Part shown: piece after piece, positions 15,102 through 23,175 of the stretch
Layout of the letters: every line of letters begins with the position of its first letter
Position numbering within the stretch: the first letter of the stretch is position 1
Assembly: GCA_017694495.1 (NCBI GenBank)
Contig: JADIMU010000004.1
Span: forward strand, 1-35,524
Reading direction: 5' to 3'
Length of the DNA: 35,524 nucleotides
From: Candidatus Aphodenecus pullistercoris
GTDB lineage: Bacteria; Spirochaetota; Spirochaetia; Sphaerochaetales; Sphaerochaetaceae
Position numbers and translations under genes: made by a program
The notes under the pieces: model-generated
The model's input: the letters and a program-made list of their open reading frames with translations, nothing else
The model's database searches: none
Told to the model about the DNA's origin: nothing

Positions 15102-16355
15102 ATGAAAAAAACTCTTGCCATTTTATTGATGTCACTCTGTATCATCCTCCCTGTGATGGCTGGTGGTGCAAGTGAGGGTACTGAAGGTGGTCTTCAGGGG
15201 TCTTTGACGGTTGCGACCAATGCCACGTCACCTACATTTGAAGCTGTGGAACATGTCATCGAACTGTTCATGGAAGAGAATCCGGGCGTTGAGGTCGAAT
15301 ACACGACATATGGTAGCGATTATGAGAACCTGATGAAGGCGAGGATGGCGGCAAATGACCTTCCAGATGTCTTCGCGACACATGGATGGGCAGTCAACAG
15401 GTATGCCGAGTATCTCATGCCGCTTAATGACCTTGAACTTGCTTCCCGCATATCTCCATCTGTCATAAACACTGTCACTACTGATGACGGAAGCATTGTC
15501 GCGATGCCTATAACAATGGAGCAGAGCGGAATAATATACAACAAGACGATCCTTGCCCAGGCCGGATGGGATCATGTCCCAAGGACCTTGGATGAATTCT
15601 ATCAGTGCTGTGAGGATGTGAAGGCCCTTGGCATCACCCCTGTGTACGTTACAGGAAAAGACACGAGGATCCAGGCCAACATGATGGATATCATGGCAGT
15701 GTCGATGCTCATCACCTGCAACGACTCTGGTGATAATGCCGAAGCCCTTTACAATGGCACTTTTGATTGGTCGAAGTGGGCTCCTGTCTCAGAGTTCATC
15801 ACTGAACTCAAGAGCCGTGGTTTCATGAATGTCGATGCCACGACGGCGGATCCCATCTATACACAGGAGAAGCTTGCCTTTGGAGAGGCGATGTTCAACT
15901 TCAACAACCAGGCGATGATCACTTCAGCATGGGAGCTGAATCCCGATGCGGATCTTTCCATGATGCCTGTGCCTGCTTTCCATGAGGATGATGAACAGAT
16001 CTGGATTGGTGGTGAGCGTGAATGCTATGGGATTTGGAAGGATTCACCGAACAAGGAACTCGCAATTGCGCTGCTTGAGTTCATGGCCCGTCCTGAGAAT
16101 GTCAAATATGCTTGTGATATGGCAGGCATGCCCGCAGGCTTCATCGATATCGATTCCGAGCAGAAACTCGCAGAGGATTATGCACAGTTCGATGACCTTC
16201 AAATCTATCCATACTTCGACCGTGAATGGCTTCCTTCTGGAATGTGGGCGACCATGAGGACGATTGGTGGTGCCCTTACCGCAGGAGAGATGAGCGTGGA
16301 AGAGTCCTGCAACACCATGAGGGACAGTTATCTTGCACTGATGGCCCAGCAGTAA
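15102..16355 (+). CDS. ABC transporter sugar-binding protein (family 1 solute-binding)
   Basis: This 417-residue protein has a signal peptide (MKKTLAILLMSLCIILPVMA, cleavage near residue 20) without a lipobox Cys, so it is probably soluble in the periplasm. The mature part resembles UgpB/MalE-type carbohydrate-binding proteins: FMEENPGVEVEY, LPDVFATHGW and MPITMEQSGIIYNKTIL with the usual hinge, and IWIGGERECYGI near the end. AAGGAG precedes ATG 15102. It is the first gene of the operon and is separated from the permeases by a hairpin that should keep its level higher than theirs. The sugar cannot be told from sequence alone. Confidence 0.92.
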   Translation: MKKTLAILLMSLCIILPVMAGGASEGTEGGLQGSLTVATNATSPTFEAVEHVIELFMEENPGVEVEYTTYGSDYENLMKARMAANDLPDVFATHGWAVNRYAEYLMPLNDLELASRISPSVINTVTTDDGSIVAMPITMEQSGIIYNKTILAQAGWDHVPRTLDEFYQCCEDVKALGITPVYVTGKDTRIQANMMDIMAVSMLITCNDSGDNAEALYNGTFDWSKWAPVSEFITELKSRGFMNVDATTADPIYTQEKLAFGEAMFNFNNQAMITSAWELNPDADLSMMPVPAFHEDDEQIWIGGERECYGIWKDSPNKELAIALLEFMARPENVKYACDMAGMPAGFIDIDSEQKLAEDYAQFDDLQIYPYFDREWLPSGMWATMRTIGGALTAGEMSVEESCNTMRDSYLALMAQQ

Positions 16356-16360
16356 CGCAT

Positions 16361-16429
16361 AAGGGGCTGTCCTGTCTGCACCCTCTCTGTGATGAGAGCT
16401 CTGCATGTGCGGCAGCCCCTTTCTTTTTT
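16361..16429 (+). terminator. Intra-operon hairpin between binding protein and permease
   Basis: Arms AAGGGGCTG (16361-16369) and CAGCCCCTT (16413-16421) close a long stem-loop that contains a smaller internal hairpin, followed by TCTTTTTTC. The first permease starts 13 bases later with GGAGG. This is a partial terminator or mRNA stabiliser, commonly used to give excess binding protein over permease. Confidence 0.7.
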
Positions 16430-16441
16430 CCGGAGGTAAGT

Positions 16442-17350
16442 ATGAAAAAAAGCAACCAGGATCTCAGGCGCTTCATGTCTTCAGATCCCCGGGCACTGAC
16501 ACTTCTGACGCTTCCTGCTGTGATCCTTTTCATTTCTTTCGTTGTCGTACCCATCATTTCAGGTATAAACATCTCTTTCACGAATTGGAATGGATACTCC
16601 CAGGATTACTCGTATGTCGGTTTTGACAATTACAGGAAGATGGTGACAGACCCATCGGTATGGATCGCCTTCCGAAACACCTTGATATATGGATTCGGAT
16701 CCACACTCATCCAGACCATACTGGGTCTCGCTTTTGCAATGCTCCTATGCAACAAGTTCTTCTTCAGGAGTGCGGCAAGAACGGTGATTTATCTTCCCGC
16801 CATGGTCGCGCAGCTCATCATCGGTTATATCTGGTACTTCATCGTCACATATGAGCGTGGTGCTCTTAATGATATCCTTGCGCTTTTCGGCGTCGCCAAA
16901 GTCGACTGGATGAGCCAGGGTATGAGGGCGGTGATCATAATCACGTTTATAAACAGTATTGCGTACTGTGGAAAAACGATGATCATCTTCATAGCAGGCC
17001 TCCAGGCCATTCCTGATATGTACAAGGAGGCTGCAAGCATTGATGGTGCGAATGGATGGCAGATATTCAGGAATATAACAATTCCAATGCTGCTCCCCGC
17101 TTTCACCACAAGTCTTGTCCTGAACATCATCGGCGGTCTCAAGATGTTCGGCCTTGTCGTGTCCATGACCAATGGAGGACCTGGTTATGCATCCCATTCC
17201 CTGTCGTCCCTGATCAACAGCCTTTATTTCGGAAATCAGCAGGCAGGCTACTCTGCTGCTGTCGGAATGTTCAGCTTCGTCTTCATAGTATTTGTGAATC
17301 TCCTGCTGAACAAATACCTGCAGAGGAAGGAGACGCAATACAATGGCTGA
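16442..17350 (+). CDS. ABC sugar permease, MalF/UgpA type
   Basis: This 302-residue inner-membrane protein has six predicted transmembrane segments, the first around LLTLPAVILFISFVVVPII. The cytoplasmic EAA loop, EAASIDGANGWQIFRNITIPML, docks the ATPase. ATG 16442 follows GGAGG; the longer open frame upstream runs through the terminator hairpin and the end of the binding-protein gene and is not real. It overlaps the next permease by 8 bases. The operon has no ATP-binding subunit, so a shared MsmK/UgpC-type ATPase from elsewhere must energise it. Confidence 0.93.
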   Translation: MKKSNQDLRRFMSSDPRALTLLTLPAVILFISFVVVPIISGINISFTNWNGYSQDYSYVGFDNYRKMVTDPSVWIAFRNTLIYGFGSTLIQTILGLAFAMLLCNKFFFRSAARTVIYLPAMVAQLIIGYIWYFIVTYERGALNDILALFGVAKVDWMSQGMRAVIIITFINSIAYCGKTMIIFIAGLQAIPDMYKEAASIDGANGWQIFRNITIPMLLPAFTTSLVLNIIGGLKMFGLVVSMTNGGPGYASHSLSSLINSLYFGNQQAGYSAAVGMFSFVFIVFVNLLLNKYLQRKETQYNG

Positions 17351-18179
17351 GAAGAGGAAAACACTTGCCACAAGATGGAACTGGCTCAAGTCCATAGCTG
17401 CGATTGCCGTATCCATCTTCTTTTTCGCCCCGTTCTATATCATCCTGTCCCTTTCATTCAAAGCAAGGACGGATAGGACTAGTTACTGGCTATTCCCTAA
17501 GGAACCAACCTTCGATGCCTATGCATATGCGCTTGACAGGGGGGATATAGGACTTGCGATATGCAACACACTGATCGTCACTGTGTTCTCTGTCTTGCTG
17601 GTCCTCATTTTCGGAGCGGTTGCCGCATACCCTATGGCCCGTCATAAGACGAGGATCAACAAGTTCATACTGTCTTGTTTTGTTGGTGTCATGATGGTGC
17701 CACCGCTTTCAGTCCTTGTTCCTATTTACAAGGAGCTTGTCTCAATCGGTGGTATCAATACGTATTGGGGAATCATATTGATCACAGTGACCTACAATCT
17801 TCCGATGTCCGTCTTCATGTTCACGAATTTCATAACAGGGATTCCAAAAGAACTTGACGAGGCCGCTTTGATTGATGGCTGTTCCCAGTTCATGATCTTC
17901 CCAAGGATCATATTGCCCAACATGGTGCCTGTGATTTCTTCGGTACTGATCCTTACTGGTGTCGCCATCTGGAATGATTACAGCTTCCAGCTGTATGTGT
18001 TGCAGAAGCCCAAGCTCAAGACCATCACCCTTGCCATTTCCTCCTTCTTCACGGAAGGAAACAGCAACATGCCAGCCGCTGCCGCTGCCGCGGTCTTGTC
18101 TGTCCTGCCAGTTGCCATCATCTACCTGTGCCTGCAGAAGTACTTCATAAAAGGGACGATGGACAGTGCCATCAAATAG
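17343..18179 (+). CDS. ABC sugar permease, MalG/UgpE type
   Basis: This 278-residue protein has six transmembrane segments and the EAA loop DEAALIDGCSQFMIFPRIILPNM. It is the second permease of the carbohydrate transporter and pairs with the MalF-like subunit. The 8-base overlap with the upstream gene indicates translational coupling. Length and the short cytoplasmic N-terminus before the first helix are normal for the family. Confidence 0.93.
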   Translation: MAEKRKTLATRWNWLKSIAAIAVSIFFFAPFYIILSLSFKARTDRTSYWLFPKEPTFDAYAYALDRGDIGLAICNTLIVTVFSVLLVLIFGAVAAYPMARHKTRINKFILSCFVGVMMVPPLSVLVPIYKELVSIGGINTYWGIILITVTYNLPMSVFMFTNFITGIPKELDEAALIDGCSQFMIFPRIILPNMVPVISSVLILTGVAIWNDYSFQLYVLQKPKLKTITLAISSFFTEGNSNMPAAAAAAVLSVLPVAIIYLCLQKYFIKGTMDSAIK

Positions 18180-18188
18180 GAGTTACAC

Positions 18189-18875
18189 ATGTTGAGAGAA
18201 AAGATTTGTTTTGGTCAGAGTGTCGGGAAGAAATTCAATGCCGATGGTAGTGCCAGGCGCTTCCTTGGCAATACGATGATCTGCCTTCTCGACCACGATT
18301 CGGAAGTTTTCAAGCGGGCTGTGAGGGAAAGGGACTTGATTTCGGCGGCTCTGCCACGGAATGTGTTCTCCCCACTGCCAGATGAAAGCCTTCATATGAC
18401 GGCAATTGAAGGAGTCTGCGATAGTGTGAGGGAAGAGGGGCACTGGACATCTCTGCTTCCTCTGGATGCTCCACTGAAGGATGTTGATGACTTGTTTGAA
18501 GAGAAGTGGAAGGTGGTTCCCTCATTCCCATCTGTGAACATGCGTTTCGATGACTTGTGGATTGAGAGTGGGATATGCATAGGGCTTTATCCTGCCACAT
18601 ATTCCGATGATGTCCTGATCCGGGACTGGAGAGATGCTGTTTCTGAAATCATGGGTCTTAGGTTCCCTGGTCATGACAGGTACCGCTTCCATATAAGTCT
18701 TGGCTATGGGATAAGCATGCCGGATGAGAATGAGATGAGGATCCTGGAGGCTTTCAAATCTGAGTTCGACGGCCAGTGCGAGCGTGAAGGTTTTGTCTTC
18801 ACGGTGCCTCCAGCATCCATGACTTATTTTGACAGCATGCTCTTCTTCAACAAGACGAGGATTCCCCGGTTCTGA
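18189..18875 (+). CDS. 2H phosphoesterase-superfamily protein (DUF1868-like)
   Basis: This 228-residue protein carries the two H-x-[ST] motifs of 2H phosphoesterases: HMT at 69-71 (SLHMTAIEGV) and HIS at 168-170 (YRFHISLGYG), about 100 residues apart. No signal peptide is seen. The superfamily acts on cyclic 2',3'-phosphates or related nucleotides. The match to DUF1868 is from overall pattern, including the N-terminal GKKFNADGSARRFLGNT. AGGAG precedes ATG 18189. It follows the permeases by 9 bases and overlaps the next gene by one base, so it belongs to the sugar operon. What it does there is unknown. Confidence 0.75.
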   Translation: MLREKICFGQSVGKKFNADGSARRFLGNTMICLLDHDSEVFKRAVRERDLISAALPRNVFSPLPDESLHMTAIEGVCDSVREEGHWTSLLPLDAPLKDVDDLFEEKWKVVPSFPSVNMRFDDLWIESGICIGLYPATYSDDVLIRDWRDAVSEIMGLRFPGHDRYRFHISLGYGISMPDENEMRILEAFKSEFDGQCEREGFVFTVPPASMTYFDSMLFFNKTRIPRF

Positions 18876-19552
18876 TGGATAAGATTCGGTATCTTACGGA
18901 TTCTGCTGTAGTATTCAGGATTGTCTTCTCCCTGGTCCTAGGTGGAATACTAGGACTGGAGAGGGGATTGAAGAACAGACCTGCAGGCCTCAGGACATAT
19001 ATACTCGTATGCATGGGGTCCTGCATTGTCATGATGACCAATCAGTACGTCTACCAGGTTTATGACACAGGAGATCCTGTCAGGATGGCGGCACAGGTGA
19101 TAAGTGGAATAGGCTTCCTGGGGGCTGGAACGATAATCGTGACCCGTCGTAACCAGATAAAAGGACTCACCACTGCAGCCGGACTGTGGGCCTCTGCCTG
19201 CGTTGGTCTGTCGATAGGCATAGGCCTTTATGAGGTTGCGGTGATTGGAGGGCTGGCGATTTTTGTTGTACTTACGCTTCTGAACCACTGGGATTTCTTC
19301 ATAAGAAGCAGGGCTCGTGATGTTGAGGCATATATTGAGATCCCTGAGAAGATGTCGTTCAGCTATTTCTTACATGAGACAAAAATGCGTGGAATCATGA
19401 TAAGGAACGTTCAGGCAGATGCAGAAGAACCTGGGACTGCTGGCAAATTCTGCTTCATATGCACCCTCAGGGGGATGAGGAGGATGGAGCATTCCGAGAT
19501 GCTCAAAACCCTTAGGACGGTTTCTTCAGAAATATATGCAGAGGAAATCTGA
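18875..19552 (+). CDS. MgtC/SapB-family membrane protein
   Basis: This 225-residue protein has four or five hydrophobic helices. It carries the MgtC signature: a GGILGLERGLKNRPAGLRTYILVCMGSC-type stretch near 38-65 and ISGIGFLGAGTIIV near 96-109. A soluble C-terminal part of about 80 residues (from about 145) resembles the ACT-like tail of longer MgtC proteins. Family members affect magnesium and acid adaptation or modulate ATP synthase; the role here is unclear. The start overlaps the 2H phosphoesterase stop (TGATG). Nothing is recognised in 19553-19710 downstream. Confidence 0.85.
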   Translation: MDKIRYLTDSAVVFRIVFSLVLGGILGLERGLKNRPAGLRTYILVCMGSCIVMMTNQYVYQVYDTGDPVRMAAQVISGIGFLGAGTIIVTRRNQIKGLTTAAGLWASACVGLSIGIGLYEVAVIGGLAIFVVLTLLNHWDFFIRSRARDVEAYIEIPEKMSFSYFLHETKMRGIMIRNVQADAEEPGTAGKFCFICTLRGMRRMEHSEMLKTLRTVSSEIYAEEI

Positions 19553-19710
19553 TTTCCATCCTTGTGCTCTGGATTGAAGTGCCTGGGATGGAGTTCTGAT
19601 ATGGATGGTTGTCAGATTCCATGAGGCTTCCATGGCAATCCTCTTGTGCTGGGCATTCATACTCTAGGCCTTCGTAAAAAAACATCCTGATTTCGATGCC
19701 TTTCATGTCA

Positions 19711-19934
19711 CTGGAACAATCTATCTTCGTAATGCGAAGGCTCCTGTGAACCTTTCCGACAAGCTCGTCATCCGCCATGTGGACGAGAAGGAGAAGGAGG
19801 CTGTCCTGCGTCCTGTCATCACAGACTTCGCTGCAACATTCTCACTCTCCGTCGAAGAATGTCTGTCTGGCGACTTCATCGTGATCGAGGCCGACAAGTC
19901 GAAGACCTACAGCCAGCTCTATGCGGCAGTGTGA
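19711..19934 (+). pseudogene. Truncated 3' fragment of the GXGXG glutamate synthase gene (copy B)
   Basis: This matches the last 75 codons of the intact gene at 11914-12137, with about 12 base changes and the same stop codon. An in-frame ATG 19746 would give 62 residues (MNLSDKLVIRHVDEKEKE...), but there is no ribosome binding site and the beta-helix core is missing, so it is not a working gene. Its right neighbour is the leftward ATPase, 8 bases away. The fragment marks the right border of the AT-richer island. Confidence 0.85.
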
Positions 19935-19942
19935 GCCTAGTC

Positions 19943-21319
19943 TCATGCCAGTCTGTCGTCGTATAGGTCCTTTCCTGTGACGAGGCGGCACTTTGGCCAG
20001 TCGAAGTCGAACCCTTCGAGTGAGACGAAGCCGATTCCAGACAGCCTGAGACCTTCGATCGCCTGGATTTTCGCCTTCTCCTGAAGTGCGAGCTCTTCAC
20101 CCATCTTTCCGGCCAGGTGTTTGACTTCGATGACTTCATAGCCGTCAGGGTGGGCGAGGACGCAGTCGAATTCGCCGTTTGTCTTACGTTTCCTGTCGTC
20201 GTACCAGTACAGCCCGATGTCCAGGATGTCCTTCTCCAGGCCTTTGCGTACGCGTCTGGAGAAGTAGGAGCGGGCGATCTCCTCGAAGCGATAGCTGACC
20301 CAGGTGTCGAGCGAATCCTTCACGAAGAGTCTGTAGACCTCATCGACTCCAAGCATCTCTATCCTGCCCCTGTTCGGATGGACGTATGTGAAGTAGAAGC
20401 GCAGCAGGTTGTCTCCTATCGTGTAGAAGGCCGCCCTGTCGTCGCCTGGCTTGTTGATGGGTTCAAGCCTCTTCACGCTTTCGTTCGTCTCGAGTTTGGA
20501 CAGGAGCTTGGTCAGATTGCCAGTGTTTCTGGCATCGAGCTTGTCCCTGAGCTGGGCGTAGGTCCTCTTGCCGTTGCCGATCAGCGTGAGCAGGGAAGAT
20601 ACGCTGCCCAGCTTTCTGTATTCCATCAAGAGCGTCCTTTCGACGAGGATGCGCAACCTTCCGTCCGGATCCAGCAGCAGCGCCTTTATGTTCTTTTCGA
20701 TGGACTGGTCCAGCCTGACTTCCTTCAGAGCTGCCGGCAGGCCTCCGAAGATGGAGTGGATGAGTACTTTGTCGCGTACATCGGCTTCCTTTGAGAAGAG
20801 GGAACTGTCGTAGTAGTCGAAAGGCCTGACATGGATCGTTGTCGAGAAGCGGTCGAACAGGGGATTGTCGTGGTCCAGCAGCTCCTTCATCACGGTGACT
20901 TCGGAGCCGCACAGCACAACCTTGAGGGTGGTGCCCTGGATGGAGTCGATGATCCTTTGCATCATCGAGTCCGTCTGTGTCTTCCCATATCCGTCCTTCA
21001 GGTAGTTGTATTCATCCAGAACGACGACGATTGGCGTCGCAAGGCGTGCAAGGAAGCGGAAGAAGTCTGGCAAGGTCTCGAAATGGCGGTTCAAGTCGCC
21101 GAAGACCAGACCATATTCCTCGACAAGTGCGTCGAGATTGACCTTTGCGCTCTCCTGGGAGCACTGATAATAGATGGACTTCCCCTCCCATGATTCGAGC
21201 GCTTTGTGGATGAGTGCCGTCTTTCCTGTGCGCCTCATTCCGTAGATCAGCATTGCATTCTGCCCACTTTCCAGAAAGGCTCTGAAGCGTGCGAGCTCTC
21301 CTTCTCTTGCAACGAACAT
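19943..21319 (-). CDS. Archaeal-type ATPase with DUF234-like C-terminal nuclease fold
   Basis: This 458-residue protein has Walker A GMRRTGKT (27-34) and Walker B VVVLDEYNYL (98-107), matching the ATPase_2/archaeal ATPase family. A winged-helix-like middle follows (about 240-290). The C-terminal region has GEFDCVLAHPDGYEVIEVKH (382-401), whose spaced Asp and E-x-K fit a PD-(D/E)xK nuclease-like core as in DUF234. AGGAGG stands 7 bases before ATG 21319. Such genes are often single, patchily distributed and of unknown role, possibly in DNA maintenance or defence. It stands alone between the gltB fragment and a CRISPR remnant. Confidence 0.85.
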   Translation of the reverse strand: MFVAREGELARFRAFLESGQNAMLIYGMRRTGKTALIHKALESWEGKSIYYQCSQESAKVNLDALVEEYGLVFGDLNRHFETLPDFFRFLARLATPIVVVLDEYNYLKDGYGKTQTDSMMQRIIDSIQGTTLKVVLCGSEVTVMKELLDHDNPLFDRFSTTIHVRPFDYYDSSLFSKEADVRDKVLIHSIFGGLPAALKEVRLDQSIEKNIKALLLDPDGRLRILVERTLLMEYRKLGSVSSLLTLIGNGKRTYAQLRDKLDARNTGNLTKLLSKLETNESVKRLEPINKPGDDRAAFYTIGDNLLRFYFTYVHPNRGRIEMLGVDEVYRLFVKDSLDTWVSYRFEEIARSYFSRRVRKGLEKDILDIGLYWYDDRKRKTNGEFDCVLAHPDGYEVIEVKHLAGKMGEELALQEKAKIQAIEGLRLSGIGFVSLEGFDFDWPKCRLVTGKDLYDDRLA

Positions 21320-21359
21320 GTGAAGCCTCCTATGGATAGTCTAAGGCTTCTGTGAACGC

Positions 21360-21497
21360 TTTGCAAGTTTGTTGAATCATAATTCAATGAATTGTAATTC
21401 AGTAAAATTATGTGCATTGAGATGTACTGATGGAGATGGCAAGGAGCAACACTGTCACATACCGTCAATCTGGTGTAAAATAATTGCTGATGCCGTT
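21360..21497 (+). other. AT-rich region before the CRISPR repeats, possible leader
   Basis: This stretch is clearly AT-richer than its surroundings, with AATTCA-A-TGAATT and related inverted repeats near 21380-21400. It ends directly at the first repeat. The position and composition fit a degenerated CRISPR leader; it also contains the promoter region of the leftward ATPase gene. No coding sequence is supported. Confidence 0.35.
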
Positions 21498-21586
21498 GCC
21501 TGCTCCACGTATGTGGAGATGTTTCTAATCGACCGCAGAAGAGATCCTTTGTGTCGTGGTCTGCTCCACGTATGTGGAGATTTTTC
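21498..21586 (+). CRISPR. Two-repeat, one-spacer CRISPR remnant, type I-E-like
   Basis: Two 28-base repeats start at 21498 and 21559, exactly 61 bases apart, and differ at only two positions. The consensus begins GTCTGCTCCAC, has a CTCCAC-GTAT-GTGGAG stem, and ends GTGGAGATGTTTC. The single spacer is 33 bases (21526-21558). Repeat length, spacer length and the GT...TCC/GGAGAT pattern match type I-E arrays. The second repeat has a change near its 3' end, as typical of the last repeat. No cas gene is in the window, so this is an orphan or relic. Confidence 0.75.
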
Positions 21587-21607
21587 ATTTATTCTAGGCA
21601 TCTGGAG

Positions 21608-22447
21608 TCAGATGACCAGCTCCATCTCGAACTGCCTGACGTAGACTTCGAAGCCCAGGTGGAGGAGGAAGGACTGGATGGCTTCGTCTGCGACATTGAT
21701 CAGCCTGAGCTGTTTTGATGAGGACATGCTTGCAAGGTCTGAGATGAGACTACGCCCTATGCCCCTTCTCCTGTAGGCCTTGTCCACTGCAAGCTGCGGA
21801 ATGTCCCCATTTGCAGGATTGACCAGACCGTAGCCCACAATCCTTCCATCCAGAGCAACAGTCGAGATGCGCAAGCTGTCGCTGACTGCCCGGACGGAGT
21901 CGCTCGAGTTCTGCCAGGAGGGGCTCTCGTCCCAGAAGTCCTCCATCCGGGTGAAGTCGATGGAGGAGGGGTGGCCGTGCCGGTAGGAGACTTCTGTGTC
22001 CAGAGCAGACTTGTCGACTCTCAGACAGCTGAAGTCGCGCCTCTTCCTGAAGCCTGACTTCTCGTAGAGGGAGAGTGCCTTCGTGTTCGTCGTGATGACT
22101 TCCAGGATGTAGCGCGACAGGCCATTGTCTGCAAGCAGCGTCTTCAGCTGGCCGACCATGTCCTTTGCGATTCCCTGCCCTCGGAAGGTTGGTATGACTC
22201 CAGTGCCCATATCGTAGGCCGTGTCGCAGCCTTCCCAGATTCTATGCCCGCTCATGATGAAGCCGACCAGTCTGCCATCGACATAGGCGCCGACTGAGAC
22301 TGAGGGGTCGTAGCCGTTGCGCTTCATGTTGCTCTGGAAGCGCTCCAGAGGCATGTCGATCTGGACGCTGTAGTCGCCGAAGGCTTCGCAGAAGACGGTG
22401 TGCAATTGCGGAAGTGGTGTGTTCTCAAGACTGGTCAGGACAAGCAT
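21608..22447 (-). CDS. Tandem GNAT-domain acetyltransferase
   Basis: This 279-residue protein holds two GNAT folds. The N-terminal one shows GVIPTFRGQGIAKDMVGQL (acetyl-CoA loop, about 83-101) and ends with NTKALSLYEKSGF. The C-terminal one shows LAVDKAYRRRGIGRSLISDL (about 220-240) and the final HLGFEVYVRQFEMEL. Both have the R/Q-x-x-G-x-G/A pyrophosphate loop. Substrate unknown; double-GNAT proteins of this size include amino acid, peptide and antibiotic acetyltransferases. ATG 22447 has no visible Shine-Dalgarno. The gene is monocistronic in appearance. Confidence 0.85.
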   Translation of the reverse strand: MLVLTSLENTPLPQLHTVFCEAFGDYSVQIDMPLERFQSNMKRNGYDPSVSVGAYVDGRLVGFIMSGHRIWEGCDTAYDMGTGVIPTFRGQGIAKDMVGQLKTLLADNGLSRYILEVITTNTKALSLYEKSGFRKRRDFSCLRVDKSALDTEVSYRHGHPSSIDFTRMEDFWDESPSWQNSSDSVRAVSDSLRISTVALDGRIVGYGLVNPANGDIPQLAVDKAYRRRGIGRSLISDLASMSSSKQLRLINVADEAIQSFLLHLGFEVYVRQFEMELVI

Positions 22448-22497
22448 GCGTCAAATGATAGCATCACTCTCGCGTCAGTGCACATCCACCATGCAGG

Positions 22498-22941
22498 TCA
22501 TGGAAGGCCGTCATCATCATTGGACTGTATGCTGACGAGTCTGATGAATTCTTGTGGGATGATTGCCGGAACTCCTGAGAATCTGAAGTCTTTGACGTTG
22601 CGCGTCACGATATAGGATGCATGGTATCTTCCCGCGACAGCCGACACGACAGCATCTTCGAAATCGGACATCGTGCCGGCTAGGGCTGCCATGATGTCCT
22701 CTCCAGTCACTGATGCAATCTCGAAGACATATGACAACAAAGTCAACTTCTCCCAGGCACTCTTCCGATTCCCGGTCTGCCTTCTTATTATGTAGAAAAG
22801 ATCTGTCGCTGAAGATGCACAGAAGAGGCAACGGAAGCCCTGTTCAAGGGCCATCTGTACCGAATCGGAAGAGGCCTTCGCGAAAGTGGCACGCTCGAGC
22901 ATGCTGTCGAGGATGATATTCGTATCGAAGAGTACTGTCAT
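22498..22941 (-). CDS. PIN-domain toxin (VapC-like ribonuclease)
   Basis: This 147-residue protein has the PIN-domain acidic residues: Asp6 (LFDTNIILD), the conserved TDLFYI helix, DFEDAVVSAVA (acidic pair about 93-96) and TRNVKDF near 113-119. PIN toxins cut RNA with bound Mg2+. The ATG overlaps the antitoxin stop by 4 bases (ATGA), the usual toxin-antitoxin layout. All key residues are present, so it should be active when freed from its antitoxin. Confidence 0.9.
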   Translation of the reverse strand: MTVLFDTNIILDSMLERATFAKASSDSVQMALEQGFRCLFCASSATDLFYIIRRQTGNRKSAWEKLTLLSYVFEIASVTGEDIMAALAGTMSDFEDAVVSAVAGRYHASYIVTRNVKDFRFSGVPAIIPQEFIRLVSIQSNDDDGLP

Positions 22942-23159
22942 CGTAGTGTGAGCCTTTCTTTCCGCGCTTCTTCCACATCCACCTCATCACCGCCGGGAAC
23001 AGTCCCGAGCAGGCTCTTCCATAGAGCCGTCTTGTCAATCTCCGGTGATGTCAGTTTTGCAATGTCCCTTCCGTTCCTTGTGATGATGATGTCCTCCCGT
23101 CCTGCCTGGCTGAGGTACAGGCCGAGATTGCTCTTCAACTCTGTAGCGGTGATTCTCAT
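22938..23159 (-). CDS. Phd/YefM-type antitoxin
   Basis: This 73-residue protein begins MRITATELKSNLGLYL, the Phd/YefM DNA-binding start, with IIITRNGRDIAKL as the second strand of the fold. The C-terminal tail (VDVEEARKERLTLR) would wrap the toxin. ATG 23159 is the family start, although GGAGGT directly abuts it, too close for normal Shine-Dalgarno use. An in-frame TTG at 23177 is the alternative. It represses its own operon, probably through the palindrome just upstream. Confidence 0.88.
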   Translation of the reverse strand: MRITATELKSNLGLYLSQAGREDIIITRNGRDIAKLTSPEIDKTALWKSLLGTVPGGDEVDVEEARKERLTLR

Positions 23160-23175
23160 ACCTCCAATATAGCAC

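Noticed and set aside
12141-19710. CATGTCA at both inner edges of the island as att sites
   Set aside because: A 7-mer is short enough to occur by chance, no integrase is present, and the right copy can also be aligned to the gene sequence with one base missing.
21611-21640. A third CRISPR repeat downstream
   Set aside because: Only GCTCCA is shared and the stretch is the end of the acetyltransferase gene.
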